From the NCBI GenBank assembly GCA_033239525.1, contig BSYO01000014.1, positions 4,072,536 to 4,136,535 of the forward strand: a DNA stretch of 64,000 nt. The letters are read 5' to 3'. The notes under the pieces are model-generated. The model did no database searches. It was not told the DNA's origin and worked only from the letters and a program-made list of their open reading frames with translations. A program made the translations under genes and the position numbers. Shown piece by piece: positions 36,031 to 48,441 of this stretch (positions are counted from its first letter, which is position 1; each line of letters begins with the position of its first letter). This DNA comes from Nepenthes gracilis (lineage: Eukaryota > Streptophyta > Magnoliopsida > Caryophyllales > Nepenthaceae).

Positions 36031-36996
36031 AAGGATGATTCCCACAATGAGAAAGACACATGAAATGATGCATGCATGAATACAAACCAAGGCCTTTGAT
36101 TGTGTGAATTGAATATAATTTATCATTAATTAGTCACTCCCTCAGCTAGTAGAGTTTACTAGCCCTGGTCCCTCAAGATAAGTAAAAGTTAAATGGGGAG
36201 AAAACAAGTCATAGAAAGAATAAAACGAACATAAGAAAGATACGATTATGTTACATAAGTGTGCATTTCTTTATATCCTGCATTATTTGCACTATTGCAT
36301 GTATTTCGTTCTCCGCTCTTTTCTTATAATTTCCTTATATGAAAGTATTATTGATTTTTATGGTTAAAGTACCTTGCTGAGTTTCTTGCTCACCCTTCTA
36401 TTGTTTACTTACCCTCAGATGACCCTGATGAGCTGATTTCGAACGAAAAGGAGTGAAGATAGAGATTATCTGTAGAAAAAGTTGTTAATTTTGAAGACTA
36501 GTGTATAGTATAGTAGTTGTATTAACGCATGTGTATGTATGCTTTATGTTTTAACTAAATATTGTAAACCTACGATATGGCGTGGATATATGTGGTAATG
36601 TAGACATAGGATGCTTCCGCAGGTATGTTCTTGGGTTATGCAAGTTAGACGGCATCTCTCACGATCCAATATAGTAACTAATTTTTACTGTATTGGCTTG
36701 TGATCCTATAAAGGAATGATAATTATTCTTTGCAGATGAGTAGTGATGGGTTTTTGAATGTTTGTGGATGTGCTGAGAATGTCAAAGGGTTAAAATTTTA
36801 TGTTTTTGATATTTGACTATTATATACAAGTTATTATTGACAAGTTATATTTTTTATTTTTGTTCAGATGTAGAGAAAATTCTACCGAAATTTCTGCATA
36901 ATCACTAATTAATTATTATGTATTAATTACTAAGTCATTAGAATTTATATGTCATTAATGAAGGGTCTTAAAGGATACGACCTGTTCCGTTACAAA

Positions 36997-37008
36997 TGAT
37001 ATCAGAGC
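36997..37008 (+). other. element H primer-binding site
   Basis: TGATATCAGAGC matches the initiator tRNA-Met primer site TGGTATCAGAGC at 11 of 12 positions, two bases after the LTR end. This sets H on the plus strand. Confidence 0.8.
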
Positions 37009-39792
37009 GAAAAAGAAATGCCTTAGGTTTTGATTTGGATTCTGTGCAGAAGCTTAGGTTTGATTGAGATTGCACGAAAGAGTAACTGAAGATGTAGGAT
37101 TATTAAGTTAGATTAAGAAGTCTTGGGTATCTCAGTTTACATAAGTTAGGCAAAAATTTCATTAGAAAACTAGTGTCTCAGTTAATTGATATCGAATGCA
37201 GGCCTAGACTGATTAATTTGTGTATAAGGTTTAGGTTAAGCTGCTTTAAGTTGAGGCAAGATAAGGATCGGTTGGATTGAATGGGATGTTGAGGTTTCAG
37301 CCCTGAGATCATCGTCATGAATGCATTAACTAATTTTGACCCCTGTCTAATCTAATTATCTAAGGTAATTAATATTGTGATATAGCATGGCTGCTAGGTG
37401 GGGATCTACCTCGGAATGTTGGTTGACCACGGTGATAAGGCGAAGAAATTGTTTGAAGGCATCTTAAGGATTTAAATCAAATCAATGTCGAGTTAGTATC
37501 GGATAAGGTAGCACCTAATTAAGGTCTAAGTAGCCAACTTAGTATAAGTTAAGAATTTAATTGGCCTCGGGTCGAGATTTTCAAGTAGAAGGGATGTTTA
37601 AATTTGATGATTTAATATTATAGATAAGTAGAATGGATCACGTGAAGTTAATAGATGCTGAGGACTTTGGATGATTGATATAGAAAGTGTCATGGATCTC
37701 GAGGATAAAGAGATATGTCAGGATATGTTGTGAATTGTTGTAGTTGAATGTTTTGAAAGAAATTCTAGGAGTATAGTTTGATTGAGGATGATCTTTAAGG
37801 AGAGAGTTCGGCTGACTTCTTTTCTATTACTTGATGATTCGAGGTTGTGTTGGGAGTTACCTCCAATAGCTGAAATTGGTGTAGAATCGGAGGCATACCA
37901 ATTAATGCTCGTTATGAGCTACCTTAGGATTTTCGGGGTAAGTTTAATGATGAATAAAGATTACATGAGAATGATCAAGGAGATGGTTACCAAAAGAGTG
38001 AGTTCGGTTATCAAAATATTAGATCGGGCACGTGATTCTTTAAGAGTTTGAAGGTGGTTCAGTTATGAAGAAACGACTGGTGTTGTGATAGTATATGGTT
38101 TTCTTGGGTTTAGCTAAATCAAATAAACAATTTGACAAGTATTTCTTTAGGATAGTAAAGTCAAGAGATGTTTGGCTTATGGATGGTTAGTATTCACAAG
38201 GATGAGATAGATGAAGGTAATCTTCAAGGACTTAAGGGTACATCGATTGGCCGTTTTGTTTGGGTTGACAGCTGATGGGTTTGATAAATTATGATAGCAT
38301 GTAATATTTTGAAAAAGGATGAAATTATATGAATTTCGCACTACAATAGGATCCTACCCTCGACCTAGGTGAGGGAGGAGCTTGTGATTTGGAATTGTTT
38401 CGCCGATAGTCAAAATTAGTCGCTGAGGTCTTTACTTTGAGGAATTGTAGGAGTTGTCCCATGAATTTGAGAATTAAAGAAATATGACACAAAGAAGAAA
38501 TGAGATGTGAAACGAGGCATTTTGAGGAAACTCTAGGATTATATCGTGTGGATGGTTGACCTTGTAGTAATTAAATGAGGAAGTCCATAGTTAGCGTTAG
38601 CCCCACCGTAGGTCAAAGAAGTAATTGAGCTTTCCATTTGATGAATTTGTGAGTATTATTTTCAAAGATGGTATTTGTCTAATAATTTTAAGAAACAAAT
38701 AGTTGCACCACTAAGAAAGTGTGATCGTGTATTGTTGTAAATGGACAAACTAGTCTAAGGATCTCAAGGATGAATCTTGATGTTTGTAAGAATGATGGAC
38801 TCTTGTGCTAGCGAATAATGTCGGGATAATAAGATATTGAATTCTTGGCTTGAGAGATAGAACTATATTCGAAATATTAGAGTAATAAAATGTTGAAAAA
38901 AAGGTCCTTATTATTATATTTTAGGACAATTAGAATGACCCACTTGTTGTAAATTATAAAAGACATGTTCGGATTTAATCAGTAGACTCATCGATATGCC
39001 TGTAAGATCTTGAGGGTACTAATATTTGGGTTTGAGATTTAAGTGATAAGACTATACCAAGTTTTTGGGAATTGGATATGATTGAGATTTTGATCTTGGA
39101 GATCCTGTGATAAATTGAGGATTGTGGAATGGCTGTCTTAGGATGTAATTGAATGTGATTGAAAAGAGCTAAGAATGAGTGGTCATGTATTTCAAAAATT
39201 ATGTAACTATTTGATGACTTTTTGACAAATCATTCATTCTTGTTAATATAGATTCTAAATTTTTGAAAAATGTCGGTTTGAGGACATACCAATGAAAGAA
39301 TGAGAATGTAAGGTGCTTTGTCTTTGAGGTTTACTTGTGAATAGAGGCTTATGTCAAAAATCTTAGCCAAGCTCAAAAAATATTGGGTAATAGGTTAGAT
39401 CAAATATGATAATAACGTGTAACTATATTGGTTATAGTTAGATGAAACAATCAGAGTTGCGCAACGAAAGTATGACGAGCCCATGTATCTTAAGGATAAA
39501 TTCAAGGTTCTTAAATCTTAACGTGAATGAAGATAAGATATTCGTTTGAGGTTTTGAAGAAAATAATGAAATTAAGCTGCTTTTGGGATATTTAAAGTTC
39601 CCTAGGATTGGATAGGAAGCATGGGATATTGGGAGATAAGATATTTGATTTGCATAAGGCCCCATAGGATAAGTCTATAATCATGGATGTGGCATAGAAT
39701 CGTGAAGAAGAACTCTAAAAGAATTTTTCCCTAATTCTTAATATTAAGATTCGTCAAATTTTGAAGACAAAATTTTTATATGTGAGAGAGAA
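37009..39792 (+). pseudogene. element H internal region, decayed
   Basis: About 2.8 kb with no convincing gag, RT or RNase H. Only the extreme 3' end is recognisable: at 39,745-39,790 the plus strand reads in pieces IRQILKTKFLYVRENVI, like the gypsy integrase ending (ILRFEDEI...GREN), directly before the LTR. An internal region half the usual size with no domains suggests a deleted, non-autonomous derivative (LARD-like). The ORF 37,782-38,051 (89 codons) has no family I recognise. Confidence 0.5.
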
Positions 39793-42108
39793 TGTAATAT
39801 TCTAAATATTTATATTCAATGTAATTTGGATTTATTTATTTTTGGGTAATTTAGGTGTGATAAAAAATTAATTAAATATTATAAAAATTTTAAAAAATAT
39901 TTAAAATTATTGGCCCGGCGCCCAAAGTGCGCCCATTTGATCGCCTTAGTATCGATTTGAATTTCTACATTAAAAGAAAATGTAATAATAATAATAATAA
40001 TAACGAGGGAATCAGGAAACAGAAGGGGGAGAGAGGGTCGGGGGGAGAGAGAGAGCACAAGAGGGTTAGGGTTTCGGTTGCAGCAGCGCGGAGAAGAAGG
40101 CGGCGCTAGGGGTCGGCGGTGGCTGGCGACGGCCGCTTGCGGAGGTGGCCAACTGGCATGATGCAGCTCTAGCGGTAGCAGCACAGGTGACTAGCGGTGA
40201 GGAGAGAGCCGCGTGAAGGAGAAGCGGCCAAACGAAGCTCTCCGGGTCCGATTTCGAGCTCGAGGTAGTTTGAAAATGGTAGAACGGGTCGAGATAAGTG
40301 TACCCTAACCGTTTATTTTCATTTTTACTAATTTTAGTTTATTCAAAAATCTTTCTCTTTTAAAATTTGTATATAATACCCCTTATTTTTCATTTTTCTC
40401 ATGATATTATGAATAAATGCATGATTATTCATATATATTATGAACGGTATGGTTATTTTCAGTGTAAACATTGCGTATCATGTCCGAAAACCCTTCCGGG
40501 TACTACTTCATTACTGTTCATCCGACCCTAACATGGAAAATAAGGAAAATAAATGTTGAGAAAAAGAAAATGGAAATATGGGTACATTATACTATAAAGT
40601 CCTTAAGCTAATGGATATGTTTATTATATTATTATTAAAATTAGACTGTGAAACATCATTGAGGGATTAAAAGATTGAAGGAAATGGCCTCAAGTATTAA
40701 GGAATAAAAGCTTTGTTTGGAAGAAGAATCTAAAAAGGGCAATGATGAATGAGAGCAAAAATTTTAAGAAGTAAGAATTAAAAAATAAGTAAAAATAATA
40801 AGTAAACTGGACCAATGATCGTTCAATAGGTAACCTTCTTTGGCCTACTATGAATATTGCAATGGAAACCCGAGGAAACCCTGCCACGTATCCTAACTGC
40901 TTATATGAAGCGGGTGATATTCCTGGCAAGTCTTAGAAAGTCACAATGAGGATAACTCCATCCATAGAGTAATACGTGGTCTAACGTCCTCGGGGCGTTG
41001 TACAAGGAGGAAAAGAATCAAGACCGCCGACCTCGGGGAGTTGTACAAGGAGGAAAAGAATCAAGACCGCCGTCCTTAGGGCATTGTACAATGAGAAAAA
41101 GAATCAAGATCGCTGTCCTCGGGGCATTGTACAAGGAAAAAAAGAAGGATGATTCCCACGATGAGAAAGACACATGAAATGATGCATGCACGAATACAAA
41201 TCAAGGCCTTTGATTGTGTGAATTGAATACAATTTATCATTGATTATTCACTCCCTCAGCTAGTAGAGTCTACTAGCCCTGGTCCCTCAAGATAAGTAAA
41301 AGTTAAATGGGGAGAAAACAAGTCATAGAAAGAATAAAACGAACATAAGAAGGATACGATTATGTTACATAAGTGTGCATTTCTTTATATCCTGCATTAT
41401 TTGCACTATTGCATGTATTTCGTTCTCCGCTCTTTTCTTATAATTTCCTTATATGAAAGTATAATTGATTTTTATGGTTAAGGTACCTTGCTGAGTTTCT
41501 TGCTCACCCTTCTATTGTTTACTTACCCTCAGATGACCCTGATGAGCTGATTTCTAACAAAAAAGAGTGAAGTTAGAGATTATCTGCAGGAAAAGTTGTT
41601 AATTTTGAAGACTAGTGTATAAAATAGTAGTTGTATTAACGTATGTGTATGTATGATTTATGTTTTAACTAAATATTGTAAACCTACGATATGATGTAGA
41701 TATATGTGGTAATGTAGACATAGCATGCTTCTGCAGGTATGTTCTTGGGTTATGCAGGTTAGACGGCATCTCTTACGATCCAATATAGTAACTAATTTTT
41801 ACTTCATTGGTTTGTGATCCTGTGAAGGAATGATAAGTATTCTTTGCGGATGAGTAGTGATGGGTTTTGGGATGTTTGTGGATGTGCTGAGAATGTGAAA
41901 GTGTTGAAATTTTATGTTTTTTATATTTGACTATTATGTACAAGTTATTATTGATAGGTTGTATTTTTTATTTTTGTCCAAATATAGAGAAAATTCTGCT
42001 AAAATTTCTACAGAATCATTAATTAATTATTATGTATTAATTACTAAGTTATTAGAGTTTATATGTCATTAACGGAAGGTCTTAAAGGATATGACCCGTT
42101 CCGTTACA
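39793..42108 (+). mobile_element. element H, 3' LTR
   Basis: It starts TGTAATATTCTA and ends CCGTTACA, 2,316 bp. It carries the same internal features as the 5' LTR: TAA run, GA-rich leader, 43-bp array (40,985-41,150) and CAG module (41,485-41,533). The donor-like site is changed to GAGATAAGTG here. Similarity to the 5' LTR is uneven along its length. Confidence 0.9.
40985..41150. repeat. 43-bp tandem repeat in H 3' LTR
   Basis: Four units with the same phase as 35,871-36,030, carrying independent substitutions such as cctcggggagttgtacaagg in unit two and a caatgagaaaa variant in unit three. Confidence 0.9.
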
Positions 42109-43458
42109 ATTTCAACCTCAACTATTGACGTGTTGCATATCTACCATGTACTCTTGGGTGATCTAGAGCTTTCGCATCTACAACAGAGTGGGGTAAATTA
42201 TCGAATAAAGGCATTATTATCAACTCGAAGATTTTTAACTGCTTTACGACCATATCGCTGGTACAAACACCGTGTTGAAGATTAACTTCTCTATCGAGCT
42301 AAAATTGAAGAATCACACCGCTTGCAAAGACCTTATGGGATGGCATTTGTGAAACCTAAAGTTGTAATCGAAATGACGATCATATTTGATGATCATCAAA
42401 CCTAATCATTTAGCATGGAAAAATTTAGAACCTATAATCAAGGTAGAAGAACAACTACAAATACATGCATATACAATCACCTAGACCAAAGCTTCCTTTT
42501 TCTCTTGACACTCACTATTGGAACCGTTGTTCGGTTGCTATTTTAATTACCTATCCATAGCAATTTTCGGAGACAACCCTCAATTATGTTCTTTTGGTTG
42601 GAACCAAATCCATGTACTCCTTCTTACCTTGAAATAGTTCAGTAAGAGGTTGTCTAAACTGTTGTTCAGATCATTTAATTAAACAAATTTGCTTAATGGC
42701 AACTTCACTTCTTTTCAATTTGAGGAATTGGGCTATACAATATTTTGATACTATTATCTATGTTATTTTAAATTATCTCTTAATAAATATAACCTCTACG
42801 AGTTTAGGTGCAGTCATAAGGACTCTTTTTATTTCTTAGGTTTGGTTGAGCTTTCACCAATTACATTCCCCTTCATATTCTATAGAAAGGAAAAAAAAAA
42901 AAAACCTGAGCTTGGGATTCGTTGGCTTCCTTTTTTTCACTTGCCCTCGTTATTGTAGTATCAAATATTTTCTTCTAATGAGTATTTCGTAACCTTTATT
43001 GTTATTGTAAGTATACTATCAAATTTGTTATTAACTATCATTCTAAGACTCCTTGATGAATTGCTTGATACTTCATGTACTATGCTAAAATTTTAAACAT
43101 TGACATTGTTCTTTTGGTATTATTTTGCTTTCTGTTGTACTTACTGTAACATCTGTCTATGGTTCTTCGAGTAACCTTTTATTCAATTTTGAATACATTA
43201 TCTCAACGTCCTTGTTTAAATTTATTCCTTTTGACGTGACAATGAAATCCCTCCAATATCATTAATTTGTCCACTTTTACCTCGTAGAATTTTTTTTTTT
43301 TTTTGGGATTTATTATGATATAGGTTTAAATTAATGAAGGGATTTGCTGAATTGTGAACAATACGTAAGAATTAGAGGAAAAATTTAAAGATAAATCTCC
43401 ATACTATTTGATGATTGTGTTAATTTTTGAGAACAAAAATCTTTTAAGTGGGGTAAAT
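42109..43458 (+). pseudogene. element G internal end, decayed pol
   Basis: The right remainder of G after H. Most has no recognisable reading frame. At 43,415-43,455 the plus strand reads LIFENKNLLSG directly before the LTR, like the NFEDEILLSG ending of gypsy integrases, and aagtggggt is a fair polypurine tract. With H removed, the G internal region is only about 1.95 kb and lacks readable gag or RT. A- and T-homopolymers lie near 42,891 and 43,289. Confidence 0.45.
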
Positions 43459-46400
43459 TATAACATCCTGAATAATTTTAATTTTATTATTTAGTTTGGA
43501 TAATTATTTTTAGTGATTTTAGACATAAAGTTTGGTAATTCAGGCTGAAAATATAAGTTTAAAGTATATAGACCGTTGAATTGAGCTTAGATATTTGGGC
43601 ATAATAAATTTAGAGTATTTGGATCGGTGGATTGGGTTTAGATATTTAGAGTATTGATTAAAGTTTAGAGTTAAATAGAAATTTTAGTTAATTTTTTAAT
43701 CAAACTGATTAAATAAATATTTATTAGGTAAATTTTAATTTATTTGCATTTGTTCACTGAAAATATAATTAATTTAAAGAAAATTAAAATATTAAAAATT
43801 TAGATAAAAATTTTAAATATTACTATAGTGATAGTTTGATAACTAATTAAATAATTAATATTATATTGAGTAATAAATTAATATATAAATATATGTATTA
43901 AATAATATATATAATAATAAAATAAATAATAATTATAATATATGTATATATAAAGATATATATGTAAATATAATAATAATAATAATAATAATAAACGAAG
44001 GAAAGGAAAGGAAAAAGGAAAGAAAAAGAAAAAGGAAAAGAAAAGAAAGAAAACAAAAGGAAAGGGAGAACAGAAGAGGAAAGGGAAGAAGAGGGAAAGA
44101 AGAACACGTGGCAGCATCCGGACTCAAAGGGAGATTTTGGCAAACCTAAACCGGCTCCCTCTTCTTATTTAATGGGGCAATAGGGTTTGGAAAGAAGAGG
44201 AGAAACCACAGAGGATGAACCGGAGAGGGTGGAACACGAAGCCAAAGTCGAAGTCGTCGTCGTCGTCGCCAATCACGAAATCAAGGCAAGTAAAATTCTC
44301 TACCACAAAATTAATCCTTCCTTTATTCATGTTAATGCCTAATTCTTTGATTTCATAACCGATTTGGTGGGTAATGGGTGAAATCGATGGTACAGAGTTG
44401 TGGGGAAACCAAATGCAGAGCTTCGGCTTGGTGAGGATTCGACGGGCTCTTTTGAATCAATAATGTATTGGGGCTTTGTAAATTATGTAATTGAACCATG
44501 AAGTAACAATTTTGCATGTTGTACCCCAATTTTTGGGGATTTTGGTATTGTGGAAACAGAGCTGCTGTTTTCCATTTTTCTAGTTGGGTTTAGAGACCGA
44601 CGATGGCCAGAGAACTTGGACCTGTTAGTTGCAAGTAAATCCTTCCCTTTTTATTCTTAGATGTTAATTGTATGCCTTCATGTGGTGATTTGTGTTAATC
44701 GTTCCAATTCGGTGGTGAATCGGGAATTGGGAGAAAAACAGAGTATCAGCTCTGGACAATGGAGACGGAACTGTTTCAGGGGCTTAGGCTGAATTGGAAC
44801 GTAATAACTGATGAACTTATGCTATAAAATCTAATGATCTTCTTGCAAATGATGAGAAATTGGAGCTTCTCTCACCGCTCGTGATAATCGGCATACGGCC
44901 AAGAGAACAGAGAGTCCGGCTCTGAGGTGCAAGTTCTGTAATGGAGGTGGTGGGGAGTTGAGCGGCGACTTGGGTGTGAGTGTGTGGTGCCGTGTGGTGC
45001 TACTAGGCGGTGTTGGTGATTGCCGTTGAGGGTGCACCATGTGTGTGCGTGAAGGAAGCAGTTGTGCTGTGTATGAGCAACTTGCAGCGTCGCTGCCGTG
45101 TGTGTGTGTAGGTGGGGGCACGTGTGTACATGTATATGGGTAAATATGCATATGGTTACAGCTGTGTGTATATATATATATATAGAAAGATATATATATA
45201 TATATATATATAATTGTACGAATAATTATGGTCATATATATTTAGCAGGTGTACATATAAATATATACGGAATGGTATATTATCAGTATATTGATTTATA
45301 TTGATGGTAGAATATGTTATATGGAATTATGCATGAGTGTGATATGCCTAAAATGCTAATAATCGGTTACGCGATTATTCATGTGTCTCATTGATAAAAT
45401 CCAATAAAAATATTCTTCATGTCAACCTTGATGGCATGCGTATAACGTTTTAGCACTTTATGGATAAATAAAGGAGAGTTTACGAAGACTCTACGATATC
45501 CGAACGAATAGGAGTTTGTGAGACTTTAGCGTAGTATATACTTTTTCAATACTGATTTCATTCCGGAGGTTGAGGTTGTTGATAGTGATGAATAATGTTT
45601 ATAACCTAGTGACCGTCGTAGAAGATGATCTTTGGGATATCATTTGGTGAGGGGTATAACGGATGGTATGGCATACTACGGATACAGTCTCTGGGAGGAC
45701 TGTTAGGATAGTTGATACCATAGATAATCTCGTTACACTTATCCAGCCGTTGGGAGCTAAATACGCGACCTTTTGTTCTCTATGGTAAAATAAGGTCTTG
45801 GGAGATTCTTATTATCTCGTACAGTCGTGACCCCAAATTAGGCGAATAATCAAATTCTTATTATCTTATACAATTGGTCGAGGTCGTTAATATTGATGAG
45901 AGATACTTATAACTATGTGATCATTGTAAGAGATGATATCTAGGATATCATTTGAGAAAAAGTATCATGGATGGTATGGCATGCTACAGGTAACAAGCTC
46001 GGGAGGACTGTAAGGGTAGTTGATATCATGGATAACCTCGTTGTACTTATCCATCCGTTGTAGACATAAATAGGCGACCTTTAATTCACTATAGTAAAGT
46101 AAGGTCCATGGATATTTTTATCATTCATACAATTTGTGATCTCGTATTGAGTTGATGATTGGATTTAACGGAATCCATGTTGCTTCTTGATATCCAGTTG
46201 TTCATATGGCTTTTGAGTCATTGATACGACATATTATTGAATCTCAGACAGTAGTTGGTACATCACCTATTATTATTAATTTTATTCATTATTTTATCGT
46301 CTAAGATATTTTATTGTACTCCACTATTGTTGCTTGTTTTTACTTGTTGAATATTCGGTTCATTGTTGTGCTTTATTGGCTCTAGAGTTAGACAGTTGAC

Positions 46401-46762
46401 ATCAGGATAAAAAAGATCACGTGTGTAGAATCCAGGCAGATGTGATCTCAGATATTGAGGCTTCCAAGATAGAGACTTAAGATTTTTGTGGTTCAGTTAC
46501 TGTTTGATTTTTATTATATTTTCTTCATAAGGATTGATATTTTAGAAATCGATGTCATTTATTAAAGTTATTTGTTACTATTACGGTATTTATTTAATGA
46601 TACATTTATGATGACTATTGATGGTGTCTAAATGATAGTGATGTGATTGAATTGAGTTCATTTAAGTAGTTTGATAATATGTAATTGATGATTTCGGATG
46701 ATTCGAGACTTTTACTTGGACGGGCTGGGTTGAGTTTGGGGACTTGAACTCGGTTCATCACA
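43459..46762 (+). mobile_element. element G, 3' LTR
   Basis: It runs from TATAACATCCTG to GGTTCATCACA, 3,304 bp. The first base pair is TA, not TG, probably a G-to-A change from TGTAACATCC. It contains an AAT microsatellite (43,971-43,995), a long GA-rich leader (43,995-44,100), a donor-like AAG|GCAAGT (44,282-44,291), a TA run and the 305-bp duplication. The following bases are cggat; the matching left duplication is lost with the truncated 5' LTR. Confidence 0.8.
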
Positions 46763-48182
46763 CGGATACTCTGTAAATTTGGTTATTTTGCACATAAATG
46801 TTATTTATGTTAATTTTATATATTTCAAAATGTTATCGGATAGTAATAGCGATGTTTAACCATATATACATTAAATATGTTACTTTGTTTATGCTCTGAA
46901 AATTATGTAATATGTAATTGTGAAGGTAGTTATTGTCCGGAAGCTCTAATGTTACGTTTGGCCGACGGTAGTAAGAATTTCTATGTTTTCCATGCTTTAC
47001 GATGTTCATATATATAAGTTAAATTATGTGAATATTTAAACTCATAAGAAATATGAAAATTATGTTAGAATACAAAGTGAATGCTATAATTTGTTATATT
47101 ATGATTTGTTCTCCTAGAGTGAGAATTTTATAAAAGAAGTTTGATAGACTTTCCCTCAAAAAATAAGAAATGATAAAACCTCGGCCACGGATTTGTATTT
47201 CAGAGTGTAATATTCTCTAACATACCATTTATAATATAGTAAAAACTCGAGGATTATTCTAGCCGTATTTTGTAACGGGTGATATTTCTTGGCATGCCTT
47301 AGAATGTTATAGTGGAAGATCGTTGTTTGTATGGACCGCGTGCAATCAAGGCCCCGTCTACAGGGATTATATGTAGATGGCTTGCCCTTGGGTCCTGAAT
47401 AGGAGGAAATGGTTTTAGATTATGCAGAAGCAAAGACAACCCAAATTTCGATCTCCCGCTCCTTTAGTCAGTAAGGTCTACTTGCCCTAATCTGTAAATA
47501 TTAAGAAATTTATACATATTTTTAGAACCCTAAGAGAAGAAAGATAAACTATGAAATATTATTTATATTATGAAAATATATTTGTTTATATTTCATGTTA
47601 TGTATCATATGTCATGCTCCAATCTCTTTCCCTATTCCATTTTAAATATATTATACATTATCCTTGATTATATTATACTTACTGAGTATATGACTCACCC
47701 TTACTATTTTCTTTGCCTCCAGATAAATACGAACTTATACTTGATAGGATAGGGTAAAGGATTAGAAGTCAGTTAGGCATAAAGATCGTGGATGATAGCT
47801 TGAGGACTTAGTTTTATAGTTTTTGTACCCTTTTATAGTACTTTTGTTTATTTTGTGAAAGATTTATATATTGATGTAATTGCATATATATGATGATGAT
47901 GTTGTATATGTAGTCTAGTTTTTACTGTATTTAATGAATGTAAATACTTTCACAGGTTTTTACGATTTATTTAGGTATCTAGTGGCATCTTATCTGCGCT
48001 GATATCATAATTTGAATTGTTATGTCGGTGCCACGTATTTTGTTGTGACTTGTGGATCCTATGTTATGATGATGTGGATTATGTATATTTCATAGGATAA
48101 TTACATGTTTTTATATTGTGCTAACAACCATATTACAACCGAAACTCTATCGGATTTTCGATTAAAAATATGGTACGTCATG
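46763..48182 (+). mobile_element. E, right part (D-family LTR)
   Basis: It aligns with D from about 21,700 to its end (for example ttgcacataaatgttat, aattgtgaaggta, gtccggaagctctaa). It contains the cleanest CAG module (47,677-47,725) and ends TATGGTACGTCATG, where D ends GGTCGTCACA, so the terminal bases are mutated. The A integrase sequence resumes after cacag. Confidence 0.75.
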
Positions 48183-48441
48183 CACAGGCTGTGATTTCCT
48201 TTTTATGTTACTCCACTAAAATATATTCTTCAAATTTTGATATATTTTGTTTACTTTAGGGTGAAAAGTGTACTTTGATCGATGAGCCTCATTGATAATT
48301 TCTTCTTTCAATTCTCTAATATTCGACACATATATCTATTTTTGAAATCTCAAAACTCCTTCTACCCATATGCAAAAATCTGTTCAGAACTCCTTAGTTA
48401 AATCACGGGCATTGTCTATCAAAAAGGGATCATCTATTTGA
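48183..48441 (-). pseudogene. element A integrase N-terminal part
   Basis: The minus strand reads EGVLRFQK, VSNIRELKEEIINEAHRSKY, TFHPKVNKIYQNLKNIF, the start of gypsy integrase with the two histidines of its HHCC zinc-binding domain (EAH and FHP). It joins to 29,501 on one side and, through I, to RNase H at 51,720 on the other. Confidence 0.75.

Larger units (their letters stand above)
34636..36994 (+). mobile_element. element H, 5' LTR
   Basis: It starts TGTAATATCCCG, ends TTCCGTTACA and is 2,359 bp; it pairs with 39,793-42,108. In order it holds a TAA microsatellite (34,831-34,876), a GA-rich leader, attccgaactcgaggtag and agttggagaaattgtag, a donor-like AG|GCAAGT (about 35,178-35,185), four 43-bp tandem units (35,871-36,030) and a pyrimidine/CAG module (36,372-36,420). 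No promoter was confirmed. The ORF at 35,825-36,079 is just the tandem repeat read through. Confidence 0.9.

Noticed and set aside
35825..36079. 84-codon ORF with repeated RCTRRKRIK-like segments
   Set aside because: It is the 43-bp minisatellite of the H LTR read through in three frames; not a protein.
43878..44143. Overlapping Phe/Ser/Tyr-rich minus ORFs
   Set aside because: Shadows of the GA-rich leader and AAT microsatellite of the G LTR.
44831..45235. 134-codon minus-strand ORF rich in His, Pro and Thr
   Set aside because: A chance frame across the TA/TG-rich microsatellite part of the G LTR, on the strand opposite to the element; the homologous region near 32,248-32,442 does not keep it intact.
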